This document shows positions 55,186 to 64,000 of a DNA stretch of 64,000 bases, piece after piece (within the stretch, counting starts at the first letter, position 1; every line of letters begins with the position of its first letter). The notes beneath the pieces were generated by a model. It saw only the letters and a program-made list of their open reading frames with translations, did no database searches and had not been told where the DNA came from. The position numbers and the translations under genes are program-made. The DNA comes from Jeotgalibacillus sp. ET6. Its GTDB lineage: Bacteria > Bacillota > Bacilli > Bacillales > Jeotgalibacillaceae. The stretch is from assembly GCF_029667115.1 (NCBI RefSeq), contig NZ_JARUIU010000008.1, positions 62,001-126,000 on the forward strand, in the 5' to 3' direction.

Positions 55186-56169
55186 CTAATCTATAGTTAG
55201 TACATCAAGTTTTTTCTTCAGCTTTTCTTCACTGAAGATCCAGCCTGTATAAGAACTTTGGATCGTCAGATTTTGGTCCATTTGTACAACGGCTACAAAT
55301 GGATAATGGTCATTGCTTCGGTAACGCAGATCAATGAAGCGAACTTCATACTGATCATCGCTTTCTGTCAGTTCCCATCTGTAAATAGGGGAAAAGGAAA
55401 GAAAGGCGGATACATTTGGATCCGTTTTAGCCGTTTGAAAGATCTCATTATCAGGAATGGAGATACGTTTAAACTTATCATAGATTGTAATGGACCTTCC
55501 GTATGCTCTTCCTACATAAAAGTGCTCTTTCGTCTCAGCAGCAATTCTCCATTGGTAAAAGCGTATAGTTGGTGCGATAATAACACTATCCGCCTGAGGG
55601 ATCGTATTCTTAATCGAGTGCCTGACAGCTGATTGAAGCATAAACCGGATGATATAATATCCGACAATCACGGAGTACATAATCAGGAAAGTGGGAACAG
55701 GATCTGCTCCAAAAGCCCATATTATTAATCCGATAACATGTATCCCAAAAATAATCGGATCAAATGTATTGATGACACCGAGTGCAACCCATTTTCTTGA
55801 AAATGGACGAAGAGCCTGTGTACCGTATGAATTGAAAATATCAACAAATACGTGTAAAAATACCGCTAGAAACGTCCAAAGCCACAGATGAAGTAAATTT
55901 GCTTCCGGAAAAAACGGGTATATCACTGCCGTAATCCCGAGCGGCCAAAGCATAACAGCGGGAACAGAGTGGGTGATTCCGCGGTGGTGCCGAATATAAA
56001 CAGCATTATTGCGGAGTTTTAATACAGTATCAGCATCTGGCGCCTGTGATCCAATGACAGCTGCAATTAAAACACTTTGAGCTGTAACCGGATCGTTCGC
56101 CACAACCGGATCGATTGCTGCTAAGCCGCCGATTGCAAACCCCATAACTATGTGAGTGCCTGTATCCAA
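55186..56169 (-). CDS. yfhP: YfhP, DUF457/metal-dependent hydrolase-like membrane protein
   Basis: 327 residues. The N-terminal half is a DUF457-type membrane domain with histidine/aspartate motifs TGTHIVMGFAIGGL, GSQAPDADT, HHRGITHS and FLHVFVDIFNSYGT between four to five transmembrane helices; the C-terminal half is soluble. The motifs suggest a metal site as in LexA-regulated YdjM-type hydrolases. B. subtilis YfhP has been proposed to lower expression of the adjacent mutY-fabL-sspE genes; it is divergent from mutY here too. Confidence 0.9.
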   Translation of the reverse strand: MDTGTHIVMGFAIGGLAAIDPVVANDPVTAQSVLIAAVIGSQAPDADTVLKLRNNAVYIRHHRGITHSVPAVMLWPLGITAVIYPFFPEANLLHLWLWTFLAVFLHVFVDIFNSYGTQALRPFSRKWVALGVINTFDPIIFGIHVIGLIIWAFGADPVPTFLIMYSVIVGYYIIRFMLQSAVRHSIKNTIPQADSVIIAPTIRFYQWRIAAETKEHFYVGRAYGRSITIYDKFKRISIPDNEIFQTAKTDPNVSAFLSFSPIYRWELTESDDQYEVRFIDLRYRSNDHYPFVAVVQMDQNLTIQSSYTGWIFSEEKLKKKLDVLTID

Positions 56170-56348
56170 AGTGATCCCTCCTTTACTAAACTGCTATTAC
56201 AAATGGAGATCATTTGTTTTGTACTAGTAAGTATGAGCAGTTGTTTTATTAATTTCAACCGATAATCTGTTTTTCTTGTACTTAAATAATGCCCTATTCT
56301 TACTTATTCCCAATCTAAAGCTTGTAGTAACATCACGGAGGTATAAAG

Positions 56349-57452
56349 ATGAAGGAAGATCTTCAGCTTAAGCTGTCTGCTATAAATCCAGAGGCGTTTC
56401 AAAAAGACCTGATCAGCTGGTTTGAACAGGAAATGCGTGAACTGCCCTGGCGAAAAAATAAAGACCCTTATCAAATATGGGTATCTGAAATTATGCTTCA
56501 GCAAACGAGAGTAGACACAGTCATTCCATTTTATCATCGCTTTATGGAACAATTCCCTACTATTGAAGCTTTAGCCAATGCACCTGAAGAAAATGTCTTA
56601 AAGGCTTGGGAAGGACTGGGCTACTATTCACGTGCCAGAAATCTTCAATCGGCAGTGAGGGAAGTGCATGAACAGTATAAAGGAATTGTTCCAAATAACC
56701 CAAAAGAAATTTCTTCTTTAAAAGGAGTCGGCCCTTATACGGCTGGTGCAATTTTAAGCATCGCCTATGGTGTCCCTGAACCTGCAGTAGACGGAAATGT
56801 TATGCGGGTGCTTTCCCGCGTTCTGTCCATCTGGGAGGATATTGCAAAGCCTTCATCGAGAAAGAGTTTTGAAGAAGCTGTCCGGCATTTGATTTCTCAT
56901 GAAAATCCTTCTTATTTTAACCAGGCCTTGATGGAATTAGGCGCGCTGATTTGTACACCATCATCCCCTTCCTGTTTATTATGCCCGGTTCAAGAACATT
57001 GCAGTGCATTTGCGGAAGGAGTTCAGCGGGAGCTTCCTGTAAAAACAAGAAAAAAATCCACTAAGGTCATTGATCTTCTAACAGTCATCGTTCAAAATCA
57101 ACAGGGTGAGTATTTAATGAACAAGCGGCCGTCTCAGGGGCTGTTAGCAAACCTGTGGGAATTCCCAAGCTTTGAAAAACAGCAGGATCAACGCACGGTC
57201 TCTCAAATTAATGATTTCCTGGTATCTGATTTCAACGTAGAAGCAGTCGTTGAGTCAGAGCCGTGGATGCTGCAGGATCATGTTTTTTCACATTTAACCT
57301 GGAAAATGGCTGTGTTTAAAGGAGAATTATCAAACTCCTCCAATCAAAATAAACCCCACGCAACGTGGTTATCGAAAGAAGAAGTGGAGAAAATGGCACT
57401 GCCTGTGTCTCATCGGAAAATATGGAAACAGTTTGTATCACTCTATTTATGA
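56349..57452 (+). CDS. mutY: adenine DNA glycosylase MutY
   Basis: 367 residues. Removes adenine opposite 8-oxoguanine. Catalytic E47 (VSEIMLQQTRV) and D148 (PAVDGNVMRVLS), helix-hairpin-helix LKGVGPYTAGAI, and the [4Fe-4S] ligands C202-x6-C209-x2-C212-x5-C218. The C-terminal NUDIX-like domain (from about residue 235) recognises 8-oxoguanine. CGGAGG is 7 bases before the ATG; fabL follows after 15 bases. Confidence 0.97.
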   Translation: MKEDLQLKLSAINPEAFQKDLISWFEQEMRELPWRKNKDPYQIWVSEIMLQQTRVDTVIPFYHRFMEQFPTIEALANAPEENVLKAWEGLGYYSRARNLQSAVREVHEQYKGIVPNNPKEISSLKGVGPYTAGAILSIAYGVPEPAVDGNVMRVLSRVLSIWEDIAKPSSRKSFEEAVRHLISHENPSYFNQALMELGALICTPSSPSCLLCPVQEHCSAFAEGVQRELPVKTRKKSTKVIDLLTVIVQNQQGEYLMNKRPSQGLLANLWEFPSFEKQQDQRTVSQINDFLVSDFNVEAVVESEPWMLQDHVFSHLTWKMAVFKGELSNSSNQNKPHATWLSKEEVEKMALPVSHRKIWKQFVSLYL

Positions 57453-58214
<762 letters not shown>

Positions 58215-58219
58215 TTTTA

Positions 58220-58250
58220 TGAATAGACTTCCTTCACTCTGGTTACATTA
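58220..58250 (+). promoter_or_regulatory. candidate sigma-G promoter of sspE
   Basis: TGAATA (58220-58225), 18-base spacer, TACATTA (58244-58250). The -35 is perfect for sigma-G; the -10 matches five of seven positions. Its distance to sspE is right for a forespore gene. Confidence 0.5.
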
Positions 58251-58273
58251 ACTATCGTGGAGGTGAGATCACA

Positions 58274-58468
58274 ATGAAAAAACAAACAAACAAAACAACT
58301 TCTGGCACAAATGTTGAACAAGTAAAACAACAAAATGCTGCTGCAAACAAACAGTATGGAACTGAGTTTGCTTCAGAAACAAACGCAGCTGAAGTTAAGC
58401 GTCAAAATCAACAAGCAGAAGCTAACAAAAAGAACGCTTCACAACAAAACAACCAGCAAAACCGATAA
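58274..58468 (+). CDS. sspE: gamma-type small acid-soluble spore protein
   Basis: 64 residues, very rich in N, Q, K and A and without hydrophobic core: VEQVKQQNAAANKQYGTEFA then SETNAAEVKRQNQQAEANKK. The EFASETN sequence is the cleavage site of the germination protease GPR. Only one such unit is present where B. subtilis SspE (84 residues) has two. Gamma SASP are amino acid stores made in the forespore. GGAGGTGA precedes the ATG. Position after fabL is conserved. Confidence 0.95.
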   Translation: MKKQTNKTTSGTNVEQVKQQNAAANKQYGTEFASETNAAEVKRQNQQAEANKKNASQQNNQQNR

Positions 58469-58480
58469 TTAAATAAGTAA

Positions 58481-58516
58481 AAGCCGTTCCTCTGGATAGC
58501 AGGAGCGGCTTTTAAT
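58481..58516 (+). terminator. terminator after sspE
   Basis: AAAAGCCGTTCCT / AGGAGCGGCTTTT stem with T-run in the 3' arm. Confidence 0.88.
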
Positions 58517-58621
58517 TTAGTTCAAGTTTGTTTCGATAAAACTACATAGATTGCGACAAATAAAGCTAAAGGACAATTAAAGCCAGTGTGGAATTCTATA
58601 AGTGTCAGGAGGGATTCCATA

Positions 58622-58873
58622 ATGAATGGATTTAAAAGGCAGGTATACGATCAAATGGAAATTGCAGAGGAACTATTATGGCTGCATGCTGAGGTGGAAA
58701 AAAAGAAGAAGATGCGTGAACTGATGAAAACGCTCGCTATTAAGGAGTCTGCGCTGCAAGTGTCCAGTCAATTGAATGATCTGCAGCAGAGATTAAAGCA
58801 GGTCCAGTTAGAATTTGATGAAAGAATGAATGAAGTGATTGCCTCTTTTCGTGCTGACAACCCTGACTATTAG
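58622..58873 (+). CDS. ygaB: YgaB-like coiled-coil protein
   Basis: 83 residues, almost wholly helical with heptad-like charge: EIAEELLWLHAEVEKKKKMR and LNDLQQRLKQVQLEFDERMN. AGGAGGGATTCC precedes the ATG at 58622; the frame upstream lacks a site. Assigned to YgaB from its place between sspE and ygaC and its size. Function unknown. Confidence 0.8.
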   Translation: MNGFKRQVYDQMEIAEELLWLHAEVEKKKKMRELMKTLAIKESALQVSSQLNDLQQRLKQVQLEFDERMNEVIASFRADNPDY

Positions 58874-58905
58874 CCATTTTGCATGCTGAATACACGTAGA
58901 ACAAC

Positions 58906-58935
58906 GAGCCGCCATGTGTCTTGGTGGCTCTTTTT
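58906..58935 (+). terminator. terminator after ygaB
   Basis: GAGCCGCCA / TGGTGGCTC, 7-base loop, then TTTTT. Confidence 0.92.
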
Positions 58936-59031
58936 CGTGGAAAAGGGTATAATGGAAAAATACACATATGAACGGAAAATCTTATAGATCAGGTAAATCT
59001 AATCAAGCAGCATAAAGGCAGGCGAGGGGCG

Positions 59032-59577
59032 ATGACGCTACCAGTAGAAGGGCAGAGTATACAAATACATAGTTACAAACACGATGGACTGATACATCGG
59101 GTCTGGCAGGAAACAACTGTTCTTAAAGGCACCCGGAATATTGTGATTGGCGGAAATGACCGCACGATCGTGACCGAATCAGACGGAAGGACATGGCTGA
59201 CACGAGAGCCTGCTATCTGTTATTTTCACGCTGAGCATTGGTTTAATATCATTTGTATGCTTAGAGAAGATGGAGTTTATTACTACTGTAATTTGAGCTC
59301 TCCATTTGTGTATGATGAAGAAGCACTGAAGTACATCGATTATGATCTGGATATCAAGGTTTACCCGGATATGTCTTATACACTTTTGGATGAAGATGAA
59401 TACGAGGAGCACCGCAATCTCATGGGGTATCCTAATGTCATCGACCATATACTTCAGCGGAATGTAGATAAGTTAATCAGATGGATCAAACAAAGAAGAG
59501 GACCGTTTGCTCCTGATTTTATTGATGTATGGTACAGCCGGTATTTATTTCAAAAAAGATACCGTCAAAAAGAATAG
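59032..59577 (+). CDS. ygaC: DUF402 nucleoside tri/diphosphatase-like protein YgaC
   Basis: 181 residues of the DUF402 fold: [39 protein letters not shown] and the metal-binding acidic run [13 protein letters not shown] followed by [10 protein letters not shown]. Family members in Gram-positives hydrolyse nucleoside tri- and diphosphates with divalent metals. GAGGGGCG precedes the ATG. Monocistronic with its own terminator. Confidence 0.92.
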   Translation: MTLPVEGQSIQIHSYKHDGLIHRVWQETTVLKGTRNIVIGGNDRTIVTESDGRTWLTREPAICYFHAEHWFNIICMLREDGVYYYCNLSSPFVYDEEALKYIDYDLDIKVYPDMSYTLLDEDEYEEHRNLMGYPNVIDHILQRNVDKLIRWIKQRRGPFAPDFIDVWYSRYLFQKRYRQKE

Positions 59578-59589
59578 TTATATTCTTTT

Positions 59590-59617
59590 CCTGTTGGTCC
59601 TTTCAACAGGTTTTTTT
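59590..59617 (+). terminator. terminator after ygaC
   Basis: CCTGTTG / CAACAGG, 7-base loop, then TTTTTTT. Confidence 0.9.
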
Positions 59618-59689
59618 CTTGGAGCTGCTCCTGCATGAGGGATTTTTCGTTTTACTGTTTTATGGGCCTGATTGGCAATGCAGAGTTTT

Positions 59690-60047
59690 CAGCAGCATAG
59701 GCTCGAGTCATAAGTCACGCTGACCCAGCAGGCGAAGAACATACCTGCATGGTCAACGCACCTTATGCTTGTCGGAGCTGGGCGAGCGCCTTCAGCTTTT
59801 AGGGGTATCCAGCTTCAGCGGGCAGCTCTTCGGATCGTAAGCCGCTCCGCCATGCAGGCAAAAAGCGTCTGCTTGGCAGATCGTCTTACGTCTGTCGGAG
59901 CTAAACGCCCGCTTCAGCTTTTAGGGGTATCCAGCTTCAGCGGGCAGGGGCTCGAGGTCATAAGCCACCGTGCTCAATAGGCAAAAAGCGCCTATATGTG
60001 CAGGTTGTCTTATGCTTGTCGCCCCTAAACGCCCGCTTCAGCTTTTA
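59690..60047 (+). repeat. family B repeat array, three 122-bp units
   Basis: AGCTTCAGCGGGCAG recurs at 59811 and 59933 (period 122). Units alternate: subtype 2 (TCATAAGTCACG...CCTTATGCTTG), subtype 1 (GATCGTAAGCCGCTCC...GTCTTACGTCTG), subtype 2 (GTCATAAGCCACC...GTCTTATGCTTG). Each has complementary ends able to pair (CGTAAG/CTTACG or CATAAG/CTTATG). The array fills the ygaC-ygaD gap up to about 10 bases before the ygaD ribosome binding site. Confidence 0.9.
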
Positions 60048-60070
60048 AATTAGAAAGTAGGTTGATTTTT

Positions 60071-61816
60071 TTGGATAGTATAAAGCGGTATATGGAGTTT
60101 GTGAAGCCTTATAAGTGGCAGATTATTTGGACGCTTTTGATTGGAATTGTGAAGTTTGCGATTCCGCTTTTGATTCCGGTTTTAATTCAATACGTCATTG
60201 ATGATATTATCGGGGGCGATAGTTCGTCTGCTGCAAAAATATCAGAGTTGTTTTGGATTATTGGGATAGCAGTGGTGCTTTTTGTAGTTGTTCGGCCGCC
60301 TGTAGAATATTATCGTCAATATTTTGCTCAATGGACGAGTAATAAAATTCTCTTTGATATCAGGGATGGTCTTTTTTCTCATATGCAAAAGCTCAGCTTT
60401 AAATATTATTCCAACACGAGAGCGGGAGAAGTGATTTCCCGTGTGATTAATGATGTTGAGCAGACGAAAAATTTTGTTATGACAGGATTAATGAATTTAT
60501 GGCTTGATGTTGCAACGATCTTGATTGCGATTGGAATTATGCTGACGTATGATGTGAAATTGACATTAGTTGCTATCTTAGTTTTTCCTTTATATGCTTT
60601 TTCTGTGCAATATTTTTTCGGCAGATTGCGGATGCTGACAAGAAATCGTTCTCAAGCTCTTGCTGAAGTTCAGGGGTATCTTCACGAACGGGTGCAGGGG
60701 ATGAGTGTGATAAAGAGCTTTGCCATTGAAGACCATGAACAAAATCAATTTGATGGGAAAAATGGGAACTTTTTATCTAAGGCAATTGACCAGACGAAAT
60801 GGAACGCGAAAGCCTTCGCGGTTGTTAACACCATTACAGATATTGCTCCTCTGATTGTGATTGGATATGCCGGCTACCGGGTCATTGAAGGGGATTTGAC
60901 ACTTGGGGTGATGGTCGCGTTTATCGCCTATGTTGAACGACTTTATAACCCGCTCAGACGTTTAGTAAACAGTTCAACAACACTGACTCAGTCCATTGCT
61001 TCCATGGACAGGGTGTTTGAATTAATTGATGAGAAGTATGATGTTGATGACAAACCAAATGCTAAGGAAGTTAAGGATGTAAGAGGGGATATCGTGTTTG
61101 ATCATGTATCCTTTGCCTATGATAAAGACGAAACAGATGTACTAAGAGATGTGCATTTACACGTAAAGCAGGGGGAGACTATTGCCTTTGTCGGTATGAG
61201 TGGTGGAGGGAAATCCACAATCGTCAGCCTGATTCCAAGGTTCTATGATGTTACGGATGGAAGAATTCTCTTAGATGGCACAGACATTAGAGATTTCCGT
61301 GTCAGAAGTCTGCGAAATGAAATTGGCATGGTTTTGCAGGATAATATCCTGTTCAGTGAATCCGTTATGATGAATATAAAAATGGGTGATCCTGAAGCGT
61401 CTGATGAAGCAGCGATTCAGGCGGCTAAAGCAGCCAACGCACATGACTTTATAATGGATCTTCCTGAAGGGTATAACACCAAAGTAGGAGAGAGGGGCGT
61501 TAAACTCTCAGGCGGACAGAAGCAAAGGGTTGCCATTGCACGTGTCTTCTTAAAAAATCCGCCAATATTGATTATGGATGAAGCAACTTCAGCGCTCGAC
61601 CTTGAAAGTGAACATCTGATTCAGGAATCGATTGAATTGCTAGCCAAAGATCGCACGACTTTTATCGTCGCGCATAGACTTTCTACAGTCACCCATGCTG
61701 ATCGAATTGTTGTTATTGATCATGGGAAAATAGCTGAGAGCGGAACGCACCAGCAGCTCATGAAAGAAAAAGGACTATACTACAACCTTTTCCAAGTGCA
61801 GCAATTGGATGACTAA
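60071..61816 (+). CDS. ygaD: ABC exporter, fused membrane and ATPase domains (YgaD)
   Basis: 581 residues. Six transmembrane helices in the first 310 residues with [20 protein letters not shown] coupling region, then an ATPase domain: Walker [14 protein letters not shown], signature [16 protein letters not shown], Walker [17 protein letters not shown]-loop VAHRLST. A type IV (multidrug/lipid) exporter acting as a dimer. TTG at 60062 is too close to AGTAGG; TTG 60071 is 8 bases after it and gives the B. subtilis-like N-terminus. Confidence 0.92.
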   Translation: MDSIKRYMEFVKPYKWQIIWTLLIGIVKFAIPLLIPVLIQYVIDDIIGGDSSSAAKISELFWIIGIAVVLFVVVRPPVEYYRQYFAQWTSNKILFDIRDGLFSHMQKLSFKYYSNTRAGEVISRVINDVEQTKNFVMTGLMNLWLDVATILIAIGIMLTYDVKLTLVAILVFPLYAFSVQYFFGRLRMLTRNRSQALAEVQGYLHERVQGMSVIKSFAIEDHEQNQFDGKNGNFLSKAIDQTKWNAKAFAVVNTITDIAPLIVIGYAGYRVIEGDLTLGVMVAFIAYVERLYNPLRRLVNSSTTLTQSIASMDRVFELIDEKYDVDDKPNAKEVKDVRGDIVFDHVSFAYDKDETDVLRDVHLHVKQGETIAFVGMSGGGKSTIVSLIPRFYDVTDGRILLDGTDIRDFRVRSLRNEIGMVLQDNILFSESVMMNIKMGDPEASDEAAIQAAKAANAHDFIMDLPEGYNTKVGERGVKLSGGQKQRVAIARVFLKNPPILIMDEATSALDLESEHLIQESIELLAKDRTTFIVAHRLSTVTHADRIVVIDHGKIAESGTHQQLMKEKGLYYNLFQVQQLDD

Positions 61817-61824
61817 TATAAAAG

Positions 61825-61857
61825 AAAGCCCCTTAGACACTAGTCTAAGGGGCTTTT
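61825..61857. terminator. bidirectional terminator between ygaD and ygaE
   Basis: Perfect stem AAAGCCCCTTAGA / TCTAAGGGGCTTT with a CACTAG loop; T-run on the right, A-run on the left. Confidence 0.93.
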
Positions 61858-61858
61858 A

Positions 61859-62941
61859 TTAAAATTCACGTTCAGGCAGAGAGACGTAATTATCCTCTTC
61901 ATGGTAGGACTGAAGGCTTGCGATCAACGTATCTAAATGCACAAGATGTTCTTCATATTCAAGCATGGCCGATAGTACATGCAGTAAGTGGTACCCATTT
62001 TCATCCTCTTCATCCCGCGCTTTAATGACTTCTTTCATAAAAATGTCTGTTACTTCTTTATGATCCATGCAGGTATGATTAATTTGATCGTCTTCATTCG
62101 TAAACTTGATTTTCCTTACGAATCGTAAAAGAAGCTGCTCGTGGTAGCTCATTAAACAGTCAAGCTGCTCCTGCACCAGTAGCTGAAGTGATTCAGGAAC
62201 ATGATGAAGTTCATTTTCGAACCGGTGAAGTCTCTTTAATATTTCAAAGCTTCTTCGGACAGTTGAAATCATTTGACGGTAAACAACAAGCTTCCTTGTT
62301 TTTGAAACAGAATTGCGCTTAAAGTAACCCCGTTCTTCTTTATACATGAGGTAAACCTGATCGATATTGACGAGCCGGTCTTTAAACTTTTCGATGTCTT
62401 TTTTCAGCAGCTGGTGTTCTGTTGCATGGCGTGTGCTGAGTCTGATCCATTTGATCATATCATCAGTTGTCGTTGAAATTTTGTAAAACAGCTTTGTCTC
62501 ATATTTTGGAGGCAGAAAAATTAAATTAACAGTAAAAGATGCCAATACCCCAAGCATAATCGTAGCAAAACGAAGAAGGGCAAACGTTACAAAATCCTCA
62601 TGCTGTACTTCCATGATGGCAATCAGTGTAACGAGGGCAAGTCCAATCGTCGTTTCGATTTTAAGTTTTAAGATAATCGTAATGGCAATGACAGCTGCAA
62701 AGCCGATGACGACAACATGGTTACCAAATACTAAAACAAAAAGTATAGCCAATCCTGCCCCAATCACATTTGCCTGAATATGTTCCAAAATGGAAACAAA
62801 TGAGCGGTAAATGGTGGGCTGCACAACAAATGCAGCGGCAATACCTGCAAAAATAGGACTGGGCAGCGCTAAAAGTTCAGCCAAATACAAAGCAAGAACA
62901 ATGGCGATTCCGGTCTTTAGAACTCGGGCTCCGAGCTTCAT
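61859..62941 (-). CDS. ygaE: aromatic acid exporter family membrane protein YgaE
   Basis: 360 residues. Six hydrophobic helices in the first 150 residues (KTGIAIVLALYLAELLALPS, PIFAGIAAAFVVQPTIYRSF) followed by a long cytoplasmic helical domain, as in ArAE/DUF939 proteins. The frame extends to 63052, but an AAAGGA precedes the ATG at 62941, which also matches the B. subtilis N-terminus; ATG 62986 is another option. Transport substrate unknown. Confidence 0.88.
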   Translation of the reverse strand: MKLGARVLKTGIAIVLALYLAELLALPSPIFAGIAAAFVVQPTIYRSFVSILEHIQANVIGAGLAILFVLVFGNHVVVIGFAAVIAITIILKLKIETTIGLALVTLIAIMEVQHEDFVTFALLRFATIMLGVLASFTVNLIFLPPKYETKLFYKISTTTDDMIKWIRLSTRHATEHQLLKKDIEKFKDRLVNIDQVYLMYKEERGYFKRNSVSKTRKLVVYRQMISTVRRSFEILKRLHRFENELHHVPESLQLLVQEQLDCLMSYHEQLLLRFVRKIKFTNEDDQINHTCMDHKEVTDIFMKEVIKARDEEDENGYHLLHVLSAMLEYEEHLVHLDTLIASLQSYHEEDNYVSLPEREF

Positions 62942-63170
62942 GTAGTGAATAGATCCTTTCTTGACGTTAAATTTCACGTTATTCATTGACCTAATTATAA
63001 ACAAAAAAATAGGCAATAGTAGTAATATACCCTGCTTCAGAGGGGACTGCAAGAGAAAGAAGACGAATTTAACCAGGAAAAACGGTTTTTCCTTTTACAA
63101 AAAGACAGTGACATCCAATTTAAAACAAGGCAGGGTCATTCAGCTGCAATTTGTCCTTGATTTGAAACAT

Positions 63171-63205
63171 AAAAAGAATGTCTCCACAACTGATTGTGAA
63201 AACAT
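63171..63205 (-). terminator. terminator of gsaB
   Basis: On the minus strand ATGTTTTCACAA / TTGTGGAGACAT (12 pairs with G-U) is followed by TCTTTTTA. Confidence 0.85.
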
Positions 63206-63225
63206 CCTCCATCTTCATTAAAATA

Positions 63226-64000
63226 TTATAAATTTTTAAAAGCTGTATCAACCGCTTCAAGCGTCCGTTTAATATCTTCTTCAGTATGAGCGGTGGTTAA
63301 AAACCAGGCTTCGTATTTTGAAGGAGCTAAATTAATGCCTCGCTCAAGCATCAATTTAAAGAATCTTGCAAAAATCTCTCCGTCTGTTGCTTCAGCCTGT
63401 TCGTAATTCTGAATGATTTCATCTGAGAAATAAATGGTCAGCGCGCCCTTTAGACGATTAATCGTGATGGTGACATTATGGGCGGCGGCTGATGCTAAAA
63501 TACCTTTTTCAAGCATGGCTCCCAGGCGGTCGAGCTCTTCATATACACCATCCTGCTTGAGTACTTCCAGACAGGCAATTCCTGCCTGAATAGATGCAGG
63601 ATTTCCAGCCATGGTCCCTGCCTGATAAGCGGGTCCAAGCGGAGCGATTGTTTCCATAATATCCACCCTGCCGCCATATGCTCCGATCGGCAGGCCTCCG
63701 CCAATTATTTTACCCATGGCTGTGAGGTCAGGCTTCACATTAAGCAAGTCCTGTGCTCCTCCATACATAAAACGAAATGCGGTGATGACTTCGTCGTAGA
63801 TCACAAGCGCCCCTGCATCATGAGTAAGACGGTTTACTTCTTCTAAAAAGCCGGGTACTGGTTCAACAATACCGAAGTTGCCTACAATTGGTTCTACCAG
63901 AACTCCTGCTATTTCATCTCCCCATTTTGCCAGCGCTTCTTTAAATGGCTCAATGTCATTAAATGGAACTGTAATGACTTCGCTTGCAATATTCTTTGTT
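63226..64000 (-). CDS. gsaB: glutamate-1-semialdehyde 2,1-aminomutase, 5' part outside window
   Basis: The last 257 codons of a class III PLP aminotransferase-fold enzyme; the frame continues past base 64000. Visible marks: [15 protein letters not shown], the PLP aspartate in YDEVITAFR and the PLP-binding lysine in [17 protein letters not shown]. It converts glutamate-1-semialdehyde to 5-aminolevulinate for heme. The position next to ygaE is that of B. subtilis gsaB, the second copy, rather than hemL of the hem operon. Confidence 0.95.
   Translation of the reverse strand, partial: TKNIASEVITVPFNDIEPFKEALAKWGDEIAGVLVEPIVGNFGIVEPVPGFLEEVNRLTHDAGALVIYDEVITAFRFMYGGAQDLLNVKPDLTAMGKIIGGGLPIGAYGGRVDIMETIAPLGPAYQAGTMAGNPASIQAGIACLEVLKQDGVYEELDRLGAMLEKGILASAAAHNVTITINRLKGALTIYFSDEIIQNYEQAEATDGEIFARFFKLMLERGINLAPSKYEAWFLTTAHTEEDIKRTLEAVDTAFKNL

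Overview
The window looks like chromosomal DNA of an endospore-forming member of the Bacillaceae, probably a Bacillus-like genus outside the B. subtilis group. Reasons: gene order closely follows B. subtilis (yfkM; yfkJ-yfkI-yfkH; yfkAB; pdaA-yfjP-rlmCD; yfhF-recX-yfhH-yfhJ; yfhP-mutY-fabL-sspE-ygaB-ygaC-ygaD-ygaE-gsaB), there is a gamma-type small acid-soluble spore protein, a cortex-type PdaA deacetylase, a sporulation-kinase-like histidine kinase, MreBH, and promoter matches to sigma-D and sigma-G. Base composition is moderately AT-rich with strong AGGAGG-type ribosome binding sites. No rRNA, tRNA, CRISPR array, prophage or transposase gene was seen.

Layout. 0-6 kb: small enzymes and stress genes (partial DUF1349 protein, flavin reductase, DinB, carbonic anhydrase, a secreted duplicated-module protein, MsrAB, QueF). 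6-14.7 kb: more accessory content: an AT-rich Mrr-type restriction protein with an extra HTH, a double ferritin-like protein, a DUF1657 / DUF421-DUF1657 pair with a sigma-G-like promoter, YitT, an ABC-F ATPase with a terminator in its leader, and nitric oxide synthase oxygenase. 14.7-21.7 kb (minus strand): ECF sigma/anti-sigma, MreBH, a chemoreceptor with a BMP lipoprotein, a thioesterase and a 42-residue membrane protein. 22-38 kb: AmpS, MotAB, two AGCS symporters, a PAS histidine kinase, a methyltransferase, YfkM, a second chemoreceptor, then yfkK and yfkJIH. 38-52 kb: a GntR-regulated ABC operon, MFS, OsmC, radical-SAM YfkAB, class I fumarase, PdaA, AlkA-like glycosylase, RlmCD, ALDH, a kinase-fold phosphotransferase. 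52-64 kb: the conserved yfh/yga block ending in partial gsaB.

Two interspersed repeat families run through the intergenic regions. Family A (about 230 bp, at least nine copies in various states of decay) has terminal inverted repeats, a large internal palindrome and an intrinsic-terminator hairpin built from one end; solitary versions of this hairpin follow several genes. Family B forms tandem arrays with a 122-bp period at 45.4 and 59.7 kb, alternating two subtypes.

The observations most worth following up are a YfkJ homologue that has lost both the catalytic cysteine and the general-acid aspartate of low-molecular-weight phosphatases, the chemoreceptor/BMP-lipoprotein pair, the spore-linked DUF421-DUF1657 locus, the HTH-Mrr fusion, and the two repeat families.
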